Shown here piece by piece: positions 17,666 through 27,112 of a stretch of 64,000 nucleotides of DNA. The DNA is from Bacteroidetes bacterium HGW-Bacteroidetes-2 (GTDB taxonomy: Bacteria; Bacteroidota; Bacteroidia; Flavobacteriales; Flavobacteriaceae): NCBI GenBank assembly GCA_002842575.1, contig PHDJ01000001.1:1-64000 (forward strand), in the 5' to 3' direction. The translations under genes and the position numbers were made by a program. The notes beneath the pieces were generated by a model. That model was not told the DNA's origin. It ran no database searches and worked only from the letters and a program-made list of their open reading frames with translations. Position 1 is the stretch's first letter. The number at the start of each line of letters is the position of its first letter.

Positions 17666-17720
17666 ATCCAAAATACTAAAATCAATAAAGTTCCATCGCT
17701 ATACATTGCTGCTATTTTCC

Positions 17721-17728
17721 TACCTTTG
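17721..17728 (+). promoter_or_regulatory. -7 box upstream of the MMPL exporter gene
   Basis: TACCTTTG is an exact TAnnTTTG match 20 bases before the ATG at 17749. The nearest TTG upstream (17706-17708) is too close to be a standard -33 element. Confidence 0.5.
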
Positions 17729-17748
17729 CAGCTATTTTTCGAGCTAAC

Positions 17749-20163
17749 ATGAAAAAACGTTTTGTCACAAACAATTCTACCGTATTTTGGAGCAAAATTG
17801 CTCGGCTAATTCTAAGAAACCGAACGGTGTTATTAGTTGCTATTGTAGCCATTACCATTTTTTTAGCAATGCAGTGGCAAAATATGCGGTTTACCTACAC
17901 CGAAGCAAATTTACTACCCGACGACCATCCTATTAATTTAGAATACAATGCTTTTTTAAAAATATTTGGTGAAGAAGGCACCCTTATTGTTGTAGGGGTT
18001 AAAGATTCTACCCTTTTTACTCCTGAAAAGTTTAGCGCCTGGAATGAATTATCTAGAAAATTAAAAGCGTTTGATGAAGTTGAAACTACCATTTCTTTAG
18101 CAGACCTGAAACAGCTTGTCAAAAAAGAAGATGAAGAGAAATTTATCATGACTCCCTTCTTTTCTGATACCATTTACACCAAAGAAATTCTGGACAAACA
18201 CAAATATGATCTATTTCATAAACTCCCATTTTATGAGGGTTTGGTGTACAGTCCAAACAAAGAAGGTGTTCGTACAGCTATTTATTTAAAGGAAGATATC
18301 ATCAATACTGCTGCAAGAAGAGATTTTATTGTAAATGATCTCATTCCTTTAATTGAAAAATTTGAAAGTACCTACAACATGAAAGTACATACTTCTGGTA
18401 TGCCTTATATCCGTACTTTAAATTCGCAAAATATCATTGATGAAATAGGCATGTTTATTGCCGCCGCTCTTTTACTTACATCCTTATTATTTTTCTTCTT
18501 TTTCCGATCCTTTCGTGCCACGTTAATTACAATGGCTACTGTTATCATTGGTGTAATGTGGTGTTTTGGATTTTTGGGCTTATTGGGTTATGAAATTACG
18601 GTACTTACTGCTTTAATTCCTCCACTTATTATTATAATAGGCGTAGCAAATTGCATTTTTCTAATCAATAAATACCAACAGGAAATAAAACTTCATGGTA
18701 ATCAGGCAAAATCCTTACAACGAGTTATCACCAAAACAGGCAATGCCACTTTACTTACAAATGTAACCACCGCATCGGGTTTTGGAACGTTTATTTTAAC
18801 TCAAAGTAAGCTTTTAAGCGAGTTTGGAACCGTTGCCTCCATTAGCATTTTATCCGTTTTTGTATTGTCTTTGCTAACGATTCCTATTATTTATAGTTAT
18901 TTACATGTTCCAAAATACAAACATTTAAAACATTTGAATAAAAATTGGATTAGCAAACTCGTAAATTGGCTAGAACGAATGGTTAAGCAAAGACGTATTG
19001 CTATTTATGCCACTACTATTTGCCTTTTATGCTTGAGCATTATTGGTATTTATTCCATCAAAATTTCAGGTAGTTTGATAGAAGACATGCCTAAAAGCGC
19101 TGGTTTTTTTAAAGATATACGATTTTTTGAAAAAGAATATGATGGCATAATGCCTTTAGAAATTTTGATTGATACCAAACGAAAAGAAGGCGTGATGGCA
19201 GCAGCAAACCTTCGTAAAATGGATGAATTACAAGATTTTATTAAAGAAATACCTGAATATTCTAAGCCTCTTTCGGTTGTAGAAATTGTAAAATATGCAA
19301 AACAAGCGTATTACAACGGTAATCCAGAGTACTACCAATTGCCCACTTCACAGGAGCGTAATTTTATTTTACCCTATGCTAAAAACAGTATTTCTGAAAA
19401 CAATTTATTAGAAAGTTATGTAGATTCTACAGGACAATACGCTCGTATTACCACGTTTATGAAAGATACCAACACAGAAAGAATGGAACGTATAGAGGGT
19501 GATTTGAGAACAGAAATAGCTAAAATTTTCCCAGAAGATCGATATGAAGTATCGGTAACTGGAAAAGCCATATTGTTTCAAAAAGGAACAGATTATCTAG
19601 TAAATAACCTTATTATTTCACTATCCCTTGCCATTTTGCTGATAGCGGTCTTTATGGCTTGGATGTTTAGAAGTTTTAAAATGATTCTTATTTCATTAAT
19701 TCCAAATTTGCTCCCGCTTATTTTTACAGCAGGACTTATGGGGTTTCTGGGTGTCGCCATAAAACCATCCACCATCTTAGTTTTTAGCATTGCTTTTGGA
19801 ATTTCGGTAGATGATACCATCCATTTTTTAGCCAAATACAGACAAGAACTTATGGCTTCTAATTGGAAAATAAAATCCTCTGTTTATAAATCGCTCAAAG
19901 AAATGGGAGTAAGTATGTTTTACACCTCCATAGTTCTCTTTTTTGGATTTTCGGTATTTATGATTTCCAGTTTTGGAGGCACCGTAGCTTTAGGTGGTTT
20001 AGTTTCCGCAACTTTGTTGTTTGCTATGTTGTCTAATTTGCTATTGCTTCCTTCACTGCTGCTTTCTTTAGAAAAAAGTATTGCTAATAAAGAAACGCTG
20101 AAAGAGCCTTCATTAGATATTATACCCGAAGTGGAGAGCGAAGAAAAAAAATCTAAAAAATAA
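17749..20163 (+). CDS. MMPL/RND superfamily hydrophobe exporter
   Basis: 804 residues with the duplicated RND layout: one N-terminal membrane segment (about 23-41), a large periplasmic domain, five segments (about 235-400), then the same again (segment at about 420, periplasmic domain, five segments about 625-780). The second half carries the Asp pair VDDTIHFLAKYRQE expected for proton coupling; the matching place in the first half reads GVANCIFLINKYQQE and lacks it. At about 800 residues it belongs with the smaller exporters of sterol, hopanoid or lipid-like substrates rather than AcrB pumps. No adaptor gene is adjacent, so it probably works alone. The substrate is unknown. Confidence 0.85.
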   Translation: MKKRFVTNNSTVFWSKIARLILRNRTVLLVAIVAITIFLAMQWQNMRFTYTEANLLPDDHPINLEYNAFLKIFGEEGTLIVVGVKDSTLFTPEKFSAWNELSRKLKAFDEVETTISLADLKQLVKKEDEEKFIMTPFFSDTIYTKEILDKHKYDLFHKLPFYEGLVYSPNKEGVRTAIYLKEDIINTAARRDFIVNDLIPLIEKFESTYNMKVHTSGMPYIRTLNSQNIIDEIGMFIAAALLLTSLLFFFFFRSFRATLITMATVIIGVMWCFGFLGLLGYEITVLTALIPPLIIIIGVANCIFLINKYQQEIKLHGNQAKSLQRVITKTGNATLLTNVTTASGFGTFILTQSKLLSEFGTVASISILSVFVLSLLTIPIIYSYLHVPKYKHLKHLNKNWISKLVNWLERMVKQRRIAIYATTICLLCLSIIGIYSIKISGSLIEDMPKSAGFFKDIRFFEKEYDGIMPLEILIDTKRKEGVMAAANLRKMDELQDFIKEIPEYSKPLSVVEIVKYAKQAYYNGNPEYYQLPTSQERNFILPYAKNSISENNLLESYVDSTGQYARITTFMKDTNTERMERIEGDLRTEIAKIFPEDRYEVSVTGKAILFQKGTDYLVNNLIISLSLAILLIAVFMAWMFRSFKMILISLIPNLLPLIFTAGLMGFLGVAIKPSTILVFSIAFGISVDDTIHFLAKYRQELMASNWKIKSSVYKSLKEMGVSMFYTSIVLFFGFSVFMISSFGGTVALGGLVSATLLFAMLSNLLLLPSLLLSLEKSIANKETLKEPSLDIIPEVESEEKKSKK

Positions 20164-20195
20164 AATAAACTAGCACATATAACTATGGCTTACTC

Positions 20196-20226
20196 TTGTA
20201 CGCTAAACAACTAAAATTTATATTTG
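20196..20226 (+). promoter_or_regulatory. Promoter of asnS
   Basis: TTG (20196-20198), a 20-base spacer and TATATTTG (20219-20226) give a full Bacteroidota promoter, 20 bases before the asnS ATG. Confidence 0.7.
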
Positions 20227-20246
20227 CTTGTTAAAATTAAAGAATT

Positions 20247-21689
20247 ATGCAGCACAAAAAAGTTATCGAATTATTACAATCAGAACCCTCCATATATGAA
20301 ATAAATGTAAAAGGATGGGTTCGCTCCTATAGAAGCAATCGTTTTATTGCAATCAATGATGGTTCAACCATAAAAAACTTGCAATGTGTTGTTGATTTTG
20401 AAAGATTTGATGAATCCCTTTTAAAACGAATTACCATAGGCGCCGCTATTTCTGTTACGGGGGTTTTAATAGAAAGCCTAGGGCAAGGGCAGGCAGTTGA
20501 AGTACAAGTAAACACCATTGAAATACTTGGTGACGCAGATACGGAAGAAGTAAAACTCACCATACTTTCTCCAAAAAGGCATACCTTAGAAATCCTAAGA
20601 GAACAAGCCCATTTAAGAGTGCGAACCAATACTTTTAGTGCAGTAATGCGCGTTCGTTCTAAACTATCCTTTGCCATCCATGAATACTTTCAAAATAACG
20701 GTTTTTTCTATGTGAATACACCCATTATTACCGGAAGCGATGCAGAAGGTGCCGGAGAAATGTTCAAAGTAACCGCTTTGGATTTAGAAAAGGTGCCTAA
20801 AAATGAAGACGGCAGCATCAATTTTAAAGAAGATTTCTTCGGAAAAGAAACAAACTTAACCGTAAGTGGACAACTAGAAGCAGAAACCTTTGCTATGGCA
20901 CTTGGTCAAGTCTATACTTTTGGGCCAACCTTTAGAGCTGAAAACTCAAATACATCAAGACATCTTGCAGAATTTTGGATGATTGAGCCTGAAGTAGCTT
21001 TTAATGACCTTGCGGCTAATATGGATCTTGCGGAAGATTTTATTAAATATGTGATTCAGTATGCCTTGGATAATTGCAAAGACGATCTGGAATTTCTACA
21101 GGAACGTTTGGCACAGGAAGACAAAACCAAACCCGAAGCTGAACGCAGCGGAATGCTGTTACAGGACAAACTGAGTTTTGTTCTAGAAAACCATTTTAAG
21201 CGTGTGAGTTACACCGAAGCTATAGACATTCTTAAAGAATGTAAACCCAATAAGAAAAAGCAATTCAAATATCCTATTGAAGCCTGGGGAACAGATTTAC
21301 AAAGTGAACATGAACGATTCTTAGTAGAAAAACATTTCAAATGCCCTGTCATTCTATTTGATTATCCTGCTAAAATAAAAGCATTTTATATGCGCTTAAA
21401 CGAAGACAAAAAAACCGTTAGAGCCATGGATATTTTGTTTCCTGGTATAGGCGAAATAGTGGGTGGCTCACAACGGGAAGAACGCTATGATGTTTTAAAG
21501 CAAAAAATTGTTGAAATGGGTATCGATGAAAAGGAATTATGGTGGTATTTAGAAACCAGAAAATTTGGAACAGCAGTGCACAGTGGTTTTGGATTAGGAT
21601 TTGAACGCTTAGTGCTTTTTGTAACTGGAATGAGTAACATACGCGATGTGATTCCTTATCCTAGAACGCCATTGAATGCTGAATTTTAA
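20247..21689 (+). CDS. asnS: Asparaginyl-tRNA synthetase
   Basis: 480 residues, class IIb. The N-terminal OB-fold anticodon-binding domain opens [20 protein letters not shown]. Motif 2 lies in [24 protein letters not shown] and motif 3 in [15 protein letters not shown], ending [12 protein letters not shown]. The [12 protein letters not shown] segment is typical of AsnRS. It charges tRNA-Asn directly with asparagine. It has its own promoter; rpoN follows 95 bases downstream and may be read through. Confidence 0.97.
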   Translation: MQHKKVIELLQSEPSIYEINVKGWVRSYRSNRFIAINDGSTIKNLQCVVDFERFDESLLKRITIGAAISVTGVLIESLGQGQAVEVQVNTIEILGDADTEEVKLTILSPKRHTLEILREQAHLRVRTNTFSAVMRVRSKLSFAIHEYFQNNGFFYVNTPIITGSDAEGAGEMFKVTALDLEKVPKNEDGSINFKEDFFGKETNLTVSGQLEAETFAMALGQVYTFGPTFRAENSNTSRHLAEFWMIEPEVAFNDLAANMDLAEDFIKYVIQYALDNCKDDLEFLQERLAQEDKTKPEAERSGMLLQDKLSFVLENHFKRVSYTEAIDILKECKPNKKKQFKYPIEAWGTDLQSEHERFLVEKHFKCPVILFDYPAKIKAFYMRLNEDKKTVRAMDILFPGIGEIVGGSQREERYDVLKQKIVEMGIDEKELWWYLETRKFGTAVHSGFGLGFERLVLFVTGMSNIRDVIPYPRTPLNAEF

Positions 21690-21784
21690 TTTCAGCAACC
21701 AATTCTAGTAAAATTTTCACAAAAACAATCCACATAGTAAATTTATGAAGATTGTTTTTTTAACTTTATACCAAAGCATAAACC

Positions 21785-23239
21785 ATGCTCAAACAACAGT
21801 TAAATTTTAAATTATCGCAAAAGCTTTCGCCTCAACAAATTCAGTTGATGAAGTTGATACAATTGCCCACACAAGCATTTGAGCAACGCTTATCGCAAGA
21901 AATGGAAGAAAACCCTGCTTTAGAAGGCGGCAAAGAAGATGCAGATGATTTTGAAGACAACTTTAGTAATGAAGAATATGATGAAGGCAATGAACATATT
22001 AATGCAGATGACATCAATATAGACGAGTATCTCAGTGATGATGATGTGCCAAGTTATAAACTTCAAGCAAACAATTATAGTGCAGACGATGAAGAAAAAA
22101 GCATGCCTTATGCCTCCGGAACCTCTTTTACAGAATATCTTCAAAATCAATTAAATACGGTCCAATTAGATGATGAAGAAACCGAAATTGCCATTTTCTT
22201 GGTAGGAAGTATTGATGAAAGTGGCTATATAAGAAGACCTATTGCAGATATTTTAGACGATTTAGCCTTCACCCAAAACGTCTATACCACCAAAGAAAAA
22301 ATTGAAAAAGTATTAGATATTGTGCAAGATTTAGACCCAGCAGGTGTTGGAGCTCGCAACCTTCAAGAGTGTTTATTACTTCAACTTTACAGAAAAGCAC
22401 CAACAAAAGCAGTGTCTTTGGCTATTGCAATTTTAGACGAATCCTTTGATGCCTTTAGCAAAAAACATTATGATAAACTACTTCAAAAATATGAAATAGA
22501 CGAAGAAGAGCTCCGAGATGCAATAAGTGAAATTGAACGACTCAATCCCAAACCAGGGGGTGCTTTTTCTGGAAATTCACGAATGGTAGAAAACATTATA
22601 CCTGATTTTGCCATTAGGATTGTTGAGGGCGAATTGGATTTAACATTAAATGGCAGAAATGCACCTGAACTCCACATATCCAGAGAATATACAAATATGC
22701 TGAAGGGTTATAAGGAAGCCAATGAAAAATCCAGATCACAAAAAGATGCAGTTCAGTTTATCAAACAAAAACTAGACGCTGCAAAATGGTTTATTGACGC
22801 TATAAAACAACGCCAACAAACCCTTTTTGTAACTATGAATGCGATTATGCAGTATCAAAAAGAATTTTTCCTGAGTGGCGATGAGCGCAAATTACGACCC
22901 ATGATTCTTAAAGATATTGCTGACGAAATCAATATGGACATCAGTACGGTATCACGAGTGGCAAATAGCAAATATGTGGACACTCCTTATGGCACAAAAT
23001 TGATTAAAGAATTGTTTTCAGAATCTATGAAAAATGACCAAGGAGAAGATGTATCTACACGAGAAATTAAAAAAATACTAGAAATAACTTTAAGCGAAGA
23101 AGATAAAAGAAAACCCTTAACAGACGATAAATTAGCTAAAATTCTTAAAGAAAAAGGATATCCAATCGCACGAAGAACCGTAGCTAAATATAGAGAGCAA
23201 TTAGACATACCCGTAGCTAGAATGCGTAAAGAAATCTAA
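21785..23239 (+). CDS. rpoN: RNA polymerase sigma-54 factor
   Basis: 484 residues. Region I (LNFKLSQKLSPQQIQLMKLIQLP, ending QEMEENPALE) is the activator-interacting part, followed by an unusually acidic region II (about 45-95). The core-binding domain contains ESGYIRRP and DPAGVGARNLQECLLLQL; the helix-turn-helix is at about 375-400 (DISTVSRVANSKYVDTP). The RpoN box ARRTVAKYR lies near the end. Sigma-54 needs enhancer-binding ATPases, none of which is encoded in this window. Its stop shares one base with the next start. Confidence 0.96.
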   Translation: MLKQQLNFKLSQKLSPQQIQLMKLIQLPTQAFEQRLSQEMEENPALEGGKEDADDFEDNFSNEEYDEGNEHINADDINIDEYLSDDDVPSYKLQANNYSADDEEKSMPYASGTSFTEYLQNQLNTVQLDDEETEIAIFLVGSIDESGYIRRPIADILDDLAFTQNVYTTKEKIEKVLDIVQDLDPAGVGARNLQECLLLQLYRKAPTKAVSLAIAILDESFDAFSKKHYDKLLQKYEIDEEELRDAISEIERLNPKPGGAFSGNSRMVENIIPDFAIRIVEGELDLTLNGRNAPELHISREYTNMLKGYKEANEKSRSQKDAVQFIKQKLDAAKWFIDAIKQRQQTLFVTMNAIMQYQKEFFLSGDERKLRPMILKDIADEINMDISTVSRVANSKYVDTPYGTKLIKELFSESMKNDQGEDVSTREIKKILEITLSEEDKRKPLTDDKLAKILKEKGYPIARRTVAKYREQLDIPVARMRKEI

Positions 23240-23844
23240 TGAATATCTTCTTCAAAATAGCAGCCTATTTATTTCATCCTCTTTGGATACCCACCTTTGG
23301 CGTAGCTTTATATTACTCTGTAACTCCAAGATTTAGTCTTCCAGAAATGCTGCAATCTAAATTATTGGTTGTTTTTATTATTACGTTTCTAATACCAATA
23401 ATGACGTTTTTCCTATTAAAAAATTTAGGTGTGGTAAAAAATATACATTTAAACGAAGTAAATGAACGTAAACTTCCTTTGATAATTCAATGTATTTTAT
23501 TTGTTATTTTAGTGAAAATCGTATTTGAATCTGCCTATCTGCCAGAAGTGTATTTCTTTTTTGTTGGCGCATTGTGCTCTGCTATTACTGCCTTTATATT
23601 GGCGATTTTTAAATTTAAAGTTAGCTTACACATGATTGGTGTAGCCGGAATTACAATGTTTTTAATTGCCTTAAGCATTCATTTTAAAATAAACACACTA
23701 TATACATTAAGCATATTATTGTTTGTAAATGGCTGGGTAGCTAGCTCAAGGTTGCATACAAAATCTCATACAGGTATAGAATTACTTATAGGTTTTTTTG
23801 TAGGAATGCTTCCGCAATTAATTTTTGTAACCTTTTGGTTATAA
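23239..23844 (+). CDS. Integral membrane protein coupled to rpoN, PAP2-like C-terminus
   Basis: 201 residues with about six hydrophobic segments and short loops. The ATG overlaps the rpoN stop by one base, so translation is coupled. The C-terminal SRLHTKSHTGIELLIGF resembles motif 3 of PAP2 phosphatases (SRxxxxxHxxxD) but lacks the final Asp, and the other two PAP2 motifs are not visible, so catalysis is doubtful. KNLGVVKNIHLNEVNERKLPLI is a conserved-looking loop. I do not know its function. Its last six bases overlap the convergent gene's end. Confidence 0.7.
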   Translation: MNIFFKIAAYLFHPLWIPTFGVALYYSVTPRFSLPEMLQSKLLVVFIITFLIPIMTFFLLKNLGVVKNIHLNEVNERKLPLIIQCILFVILVKIVFESAYLPEVYFFFVGALCSAITAFILAIFKFKVSLHMIGVAGITMFLIALSIHFKINTLYTLSILLFVNGWVASSRLHTKSHTGIELLIGFFVGMLPQLIFVTFWL

Positions 23845-24537
23845 CACATAAAAAATCAAACCAATTTTAATGGTGTTTAAATCGATAGGTGCTCCACCTA
23901 AAGTAGCATCCTTATTAAAAAAAGAATTTAGGGAATACTGTACTTGAAAATTAACCGAATTATATCCAAAATTTAAAAACAAAGACGTTCTAAATTTATC
24001 ATACTCGGGTATGGCGGTTTGCTGTATTTTATTGTTTTTCTGTATAAATGTAGCTTTATGGTAAAATACATATCCAAGCTTTACACCTCCATAAATTCGC
24101 CAAAACCGGTAATCTTCAGGGATGGAAGTACGCCACCTAAACTCGATTGGAAGTTCAATTTCATGGGTAACAAATCGATTGGTTTCAAAAGTGAAATTTT
24201 CGTCTAAAAGCAAAAAGTTTGTATTTCCGCTTTCCTCTTTTCCAATAAACATATTATAACCATATTTATTAATGGCATATCCCAAACCAGCGGCAATAGC
24301 AATATTTCGTGTATTATTAATAGGCATATCTCTTAAAAACCCAAAATGAAATCCACCAGAAAACCCTTCATTTCTAATACCATCTGGTCTATTGGTTAGT
24401 ATATTATATGTAAGCCCTATATAAAATTGATCTTCACGGTATAAAGAGTCTATTTCGGTTTTAGGCAAACTCTCTTGACCTAAGATTATAAGAGGAAAAC
24501 ATAAACATAGAAGTATATAAAAGAGATGTTTAGTCAT
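23839..24537 (-). CDS. PorT-like outer-membrane beta-barrel protein
   Basis: 232 residues with a signal peptide (cut about after PLIILGQ) and amphipathic strands throughout, ending KIGLIFYVL with the terminal aromatic pattern of outer-membrane barrels. It resembles the PorT-family barrel (outer membrane protein beta-barrel domain 2). It does not show the features I associate with the type IX secretion protein PorT/SprT itself, so I leave the role open. It lies downstream of the TolQ-ExbD operon on the same strand, across a terminator, and its end overlaps the convergent membrane gene by six bases. Confidence 0.7.
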   Translation of the reverse strand: MTKHLFYILLCLCFPLIILGQESLPKTEIDSLYREDQFYIGLTYNILTNRPDGIRNEGFSGGFHFGFLRDMPINNTRNIAIAAGLGYAINKYGYNMFIGKEESGNTNFLLLDENFTFETNRFVTHEIELPIEFRWRTSIPEDYRFWRIYGGVKLGYVFYHKATFIQKNNKIQQTAIPEYDKFRTSLFLNFGYNSVNFQVQYSLNSFFNKDATLGGAPIDLNTIKIGLIFYVL

Positions 24538-24584
24538 AAAATCTAAAGTCTTAAATGCAGTAGCTAAGATACTTATTTTAATAC

Positions 24585-24620
24585 AAAAAAACGCTTTGAT
24601 TTTGCATCAAGGCGTTTTTT
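24585..24620 (-). terminator. Terminator of the TolQ-ExbD operon
   Basis: AAAAAACGCTTTGAT (about 24586-24600) pairs with ATCAAGGCGTTTTTT (24606-24620), with one G-T pair. Both sides end in A or T runs, so it works in either direction; here it ends the minus-strand operon finishing at 24649. Confidence 0.85.
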
Positions 24621-24648
24621 GATTGTAATAAAAAACAGAAACAATTGC

Positions 24649-25128
24649 TTAAAAGTTTTTACTAACCTCACCTTGTCTGGTGGTGTAATTAATTTTTAAG
24701 GCATCAATTAGTCTAAGTTCTTGTTTGATGTCAGAAATTAAACCCATATTAGTTTCACCATCTACTTTTAGAGCTGTGGTTAAATAGGGTATTAATTCTT
24801 CTCTTTTAGATTCACGTTCTGAAAAAATAAAAGCTTGGATATCTTTTACATCTGCAAATTTATCATTTAGTTGGATTCTAGCTTCGGTGCCAAATTGAGC
24901 TTGGTATCTTGGGCTTGGTTTACCAGCATAAATATACATAACCAAATCTTTTTTCTCTAGTTTCTCTAATTGGTTTGCTGCTGGTAATTTATTTTCAATC
25001 ATCAAGGTGTTTTGACGCATTACTGTAACCACCATAAAGAAGAATAAAAGCATAAATACAATATCGGGTAAAGATGCTGTAGAAATTCCTGGTGTACCAC
25101 CACCTGCTTTTTTATTAAACTTAGCCAT
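24649..25128 (-). CDS. ExbD/TolR family energy-transducing protein, second copy
   Basis: 159 residues. A short cytoplasmic N-terminus leads to one membrane helix with the essential acid residue, TASLPDIVFMLLFFFMVV (Asp22), then a periplasmic domain with the ExbD/TolR fold. It is the last gene of a minus-strand operon, 19 bases after another ExbD. Two different ExbD chains beside one TolQ/ExbB-type protein suggest a mixed complex or two alternative complexes. The C-terminal part is longer than E. coli ExbD (141 residues). Confidence 0.88.
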   Translation of the reverse strand: MAKFNKKAGGGTPGISTASLPDIVFMLLFFFMVVTVMRQNTLMIENKLPAANQLEKLEKKDLVMYIYAGKPSPRYQAQFGTEARIQLNDKFADVKDIQAFIFSERESKREELIPYLTTALKVDGETNMGLISDIKQELRLIDALKINYTTRQGEVSKNF

Positions 25129-25147
25129 ATTCCTTTATTCGTTTGTA

Positions 25148-25759
25148 TTAATTAGTCTTTTTAGGTTCTGCTTCCGATAATTTTTGCGGATACATTTCTT
25201 TCAATTTATCTACCTGTTCTTTCAATTTATCTTTATTACCTCGCCATGTCGCATCTGCTAAATTTTTCTCCATTAGCAGATAATCCTCACCGTAAAGACG
25301 TTGTGCTTCACGATTACGAAGTTCATTATAAGCGGCTACTAACTCATTTTGAACAGAAATATACATTTTATAACTAGTAGCTCTATCATTTTGTAAAGAA
25401 ATAACGGCTTTTTCAGGATTATCAGAAGATGCAGGGTCTTTTGATCCTTGACAATAGGTACAAGCTTCTTCACCAACACCTCCGCCATTATCTAGAAATT
25501 CCATTGCTGCAACGCGCAAATCTTTAATATCCATCAACTTTTCTTCTACAAGTAATTGATCGTCCTTATTTATTAAGACAATAAAGATATTTTTCTGCCT
25601 AATTTCAGGCGGATCTATTGTAACATCAATAGGAGGTAATCTTCTGCTTATTCCACTATCTGTTTCTATTGTTGTGGTTACCAAAAAGAAAATGAGTAGT
25701 AGGAAGGCAATATCTGCCATCGAACCTGCATTTACTTCCGGTGCTGCTCTTTTAGCCAT
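25148..25759 (-). CDS. ExbD/TolR family protein with a periplasmic CxxC
   Basis: 203 residues. The membrane helix is SMADIAFLLLIFFLVTT with Asp16, the proton-linked residue of the family. The periplasmic region is longer than usual: after the ExbD core start (IDVTIDPPEIRQKNIFIVLINKDD) comes an insert with Cys100 and Cys103 (EEACTYCQGSKDP), then a charged helical tail. The CxxC could form a disulphide or bind metal; that is inference. The first residues MAKRAAPEVNAGSM are typical of Bacteroidota ExbD. The gap to the upstream gene is two bases, so co-translation is likely. Confidence 0.9.
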   Translation of the reverse strand: MAKRAAPEVNAGSMADIAFLLLIFFLVTTTIETDSGISRRLPPIDVTIDPPEIRQKNIFIVLINKDDQLLVEEKLMDIKDLRVAAMEFLDNGGGVGEEACTYCQGSKDPASSDNPEKAVISLQNDRATSYKMYISVQNELVAAYNELRNREAQRLYGEDYLLMEKNLADATWRGNKDKLKEQVDKLKEMYPQKLSEAEPKKTN

Positions 25760-25761
25760 AA

Positions 25762-26196
25762 TTAACTTTTAATTAATTTTCTTATTCCTGAATACACCAT
25801 AGTTCCTATTGCAAAAATGGCAAGAATATAAAACATTCTTAAACCTGTATCTACCCATTTAGAACCACTTGCTGATACTATTTCAACGCCTGCTTTTGAC
25901 ACAGCCTCTCCACTTGCTAATACATAAGAGATAATAAATATCAGCAAAAATAATCCTGCAGATATTAACGTTTTTTTCAGTGCTTCTTTGTGCATGAATA
26001 TTTGTGTGAAAGAATAAAGTAACGTTATGAAAAGAGTAATAGCTAACATTATGTAAGCAATATACATATACCCATCTAGACCCTCTCCGGTTACTTTAAC
26101 AACATCATCTCCTTTAATAAGGATAATAGCTAAGAAAACTATACCTATTAAAGCAAGTATAAGTGCTACAATTTTTAAAATTTTATGTAAACCCAT
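25762..26196 (-). CDS. Four-helix membrane protein within the TolQ-ExbD operon
   Basis: 144 residues with four predicted membrane segments (about 7-27, 44-66, 78-96, 121-139) and a glycine/aspartate loop between the first two (KGDDVVKVTGEGLDG). I do not recognise a named family. It lies between the TolQ/ExbB and the first ExbD with gaps of 29 and 2 bases, so it is probably an accessory subunit of that motor. It has no signal peptide or catalytic motif that I can see. Confidence 0.7.
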   Translation of the reverse strand: MGLHKILKIVALILALIGIVFLAIILIKGDDVVKVTGEGLDGYMYIAYIMLAITLFITLLYSFTQIFMHKEALKKTLISAGLFLLIFIISYVLASGEAVSKAGVEIVSASGSKWVDTGLRMFYILAIFAIGTMVYSGIRKLIKS

Positions 26197-26225
26197 AATC
26201 TTATTTTAATGGAGTTAAACTCTTA

Positions 26226-27029
26226 TTATCTTTTGTTTTTGTGTGCTACTAAAATATCTATTAAAGTAATAGAAGCATCTTCCATATCATTTACAATTCT
26301 ATCAATCTTAGCGATGATGTAATTATAAAATATTTGAAGTATAATTGCAACAATAAGACCAAATACGGTTGTTAAAAGTGCCACTTTAATACCCCCAGCA
26401 ACTAAGGATGGTTGCATATCGCCAGCTGCTTCAATTCTATCAAAGGCTATAATCATCCCGATTACTGTACCCATGAAACCAAGCATTGGTGCAAGAGCGA
26501 TAAATAAGGAAATCCAAGATACATTTTTCTCTAATTGTCCCATTTGCACGCCACCATAAGCTATAACAGCTTTTTCTGCGGCTTCTACGCTTTCATCTGC
26601 TCTATCTAAACCTTGATAATAAATAGAGGCAACAGGTCCTTTTGTATCTCTACAAACTTCTTTTGCAGCTTCTATACCACCGCTTTGAAGAGCTTCTTCC
26701 ACTCCTTGAGCTAGTTTTTTAGTGTTTGTGGTTGAAAGATTTAAGTAGATGATTCTTTCAATAGCAATAGCCAATCCAAGAATTAAACACAATAGTACAA
26801 TTCCCATAAATGCAGGACCTCCTTCAATAAATCTTTTCTTTAATTCTTGATGAAATCCTAAGGATTCTGGTGCTTCAGGCAATTCATCCTGCAAGGATGT
26901 TGTACTGCTTGTTGAAGTTATTGTTTGAACATTTTCAAGCATTTCTGATGCTTGGTTAGATGCATTTGCATTAATAGATGCCGTAATTACTAATGCTGCA
27001 ACTGCTAAAATAGAAAAAAATCTTTTCAT
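26226..27029 (-). CDS. MotA/TolQ/ExbB proton channel family protein
   Basis: 267 residues from the ATG at 27029. The open frame continues upstream to 27194, but that extension reads through the tRNA-Ser gene and cannot be real. The N-terminus looks like a signal peptide (FFSILAVAALVITASINANA) followed by a Ser/Thr-rich periplasmic stretch, as is common in Bacteroidota ExbB. Three TolQ/ExbB helices follow: about 75-97, then the pair with APMLGFMGTVIGMIIAF and ALLTTVFGLIVAIILQIFYNYI, which form the proton path with ExbD. It heads the operon and probably powers TonB-dependent transport or envelope maintenance. Confidence 0.92.
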   Translation of the reverse strand: MKRFFSILAVAALVITASINANASNQASEMLENVQTITSTSSTTSLQDELPEAPESLGFHQELKKRFIEGGPAFMGIVLLCLILGLAIAIERIIYLNLSTTNTKKLAQGVEEALQSGGIEAAKEVCRDTKGPVASIYYQGLDRADESVEAAEKAVIAYGGVQMGQLEKNVSWISLFIALAPMLGFMGTVIGMIIAFDRIEAAGDMQPSLVAGGIKVALLTTVFGLIVAIILQIFYNYIIAKIDRIVNDMEDASITLIDILVAHKNKR

Positions 27030-27112
27030 TGCTATCGTCTTAAAGTTTGTTTTAGTTAAGGGTTTAAAGATATAAAAATATTTGTTTAAAAAACAATTAA
27101 AAAATATTGTTG

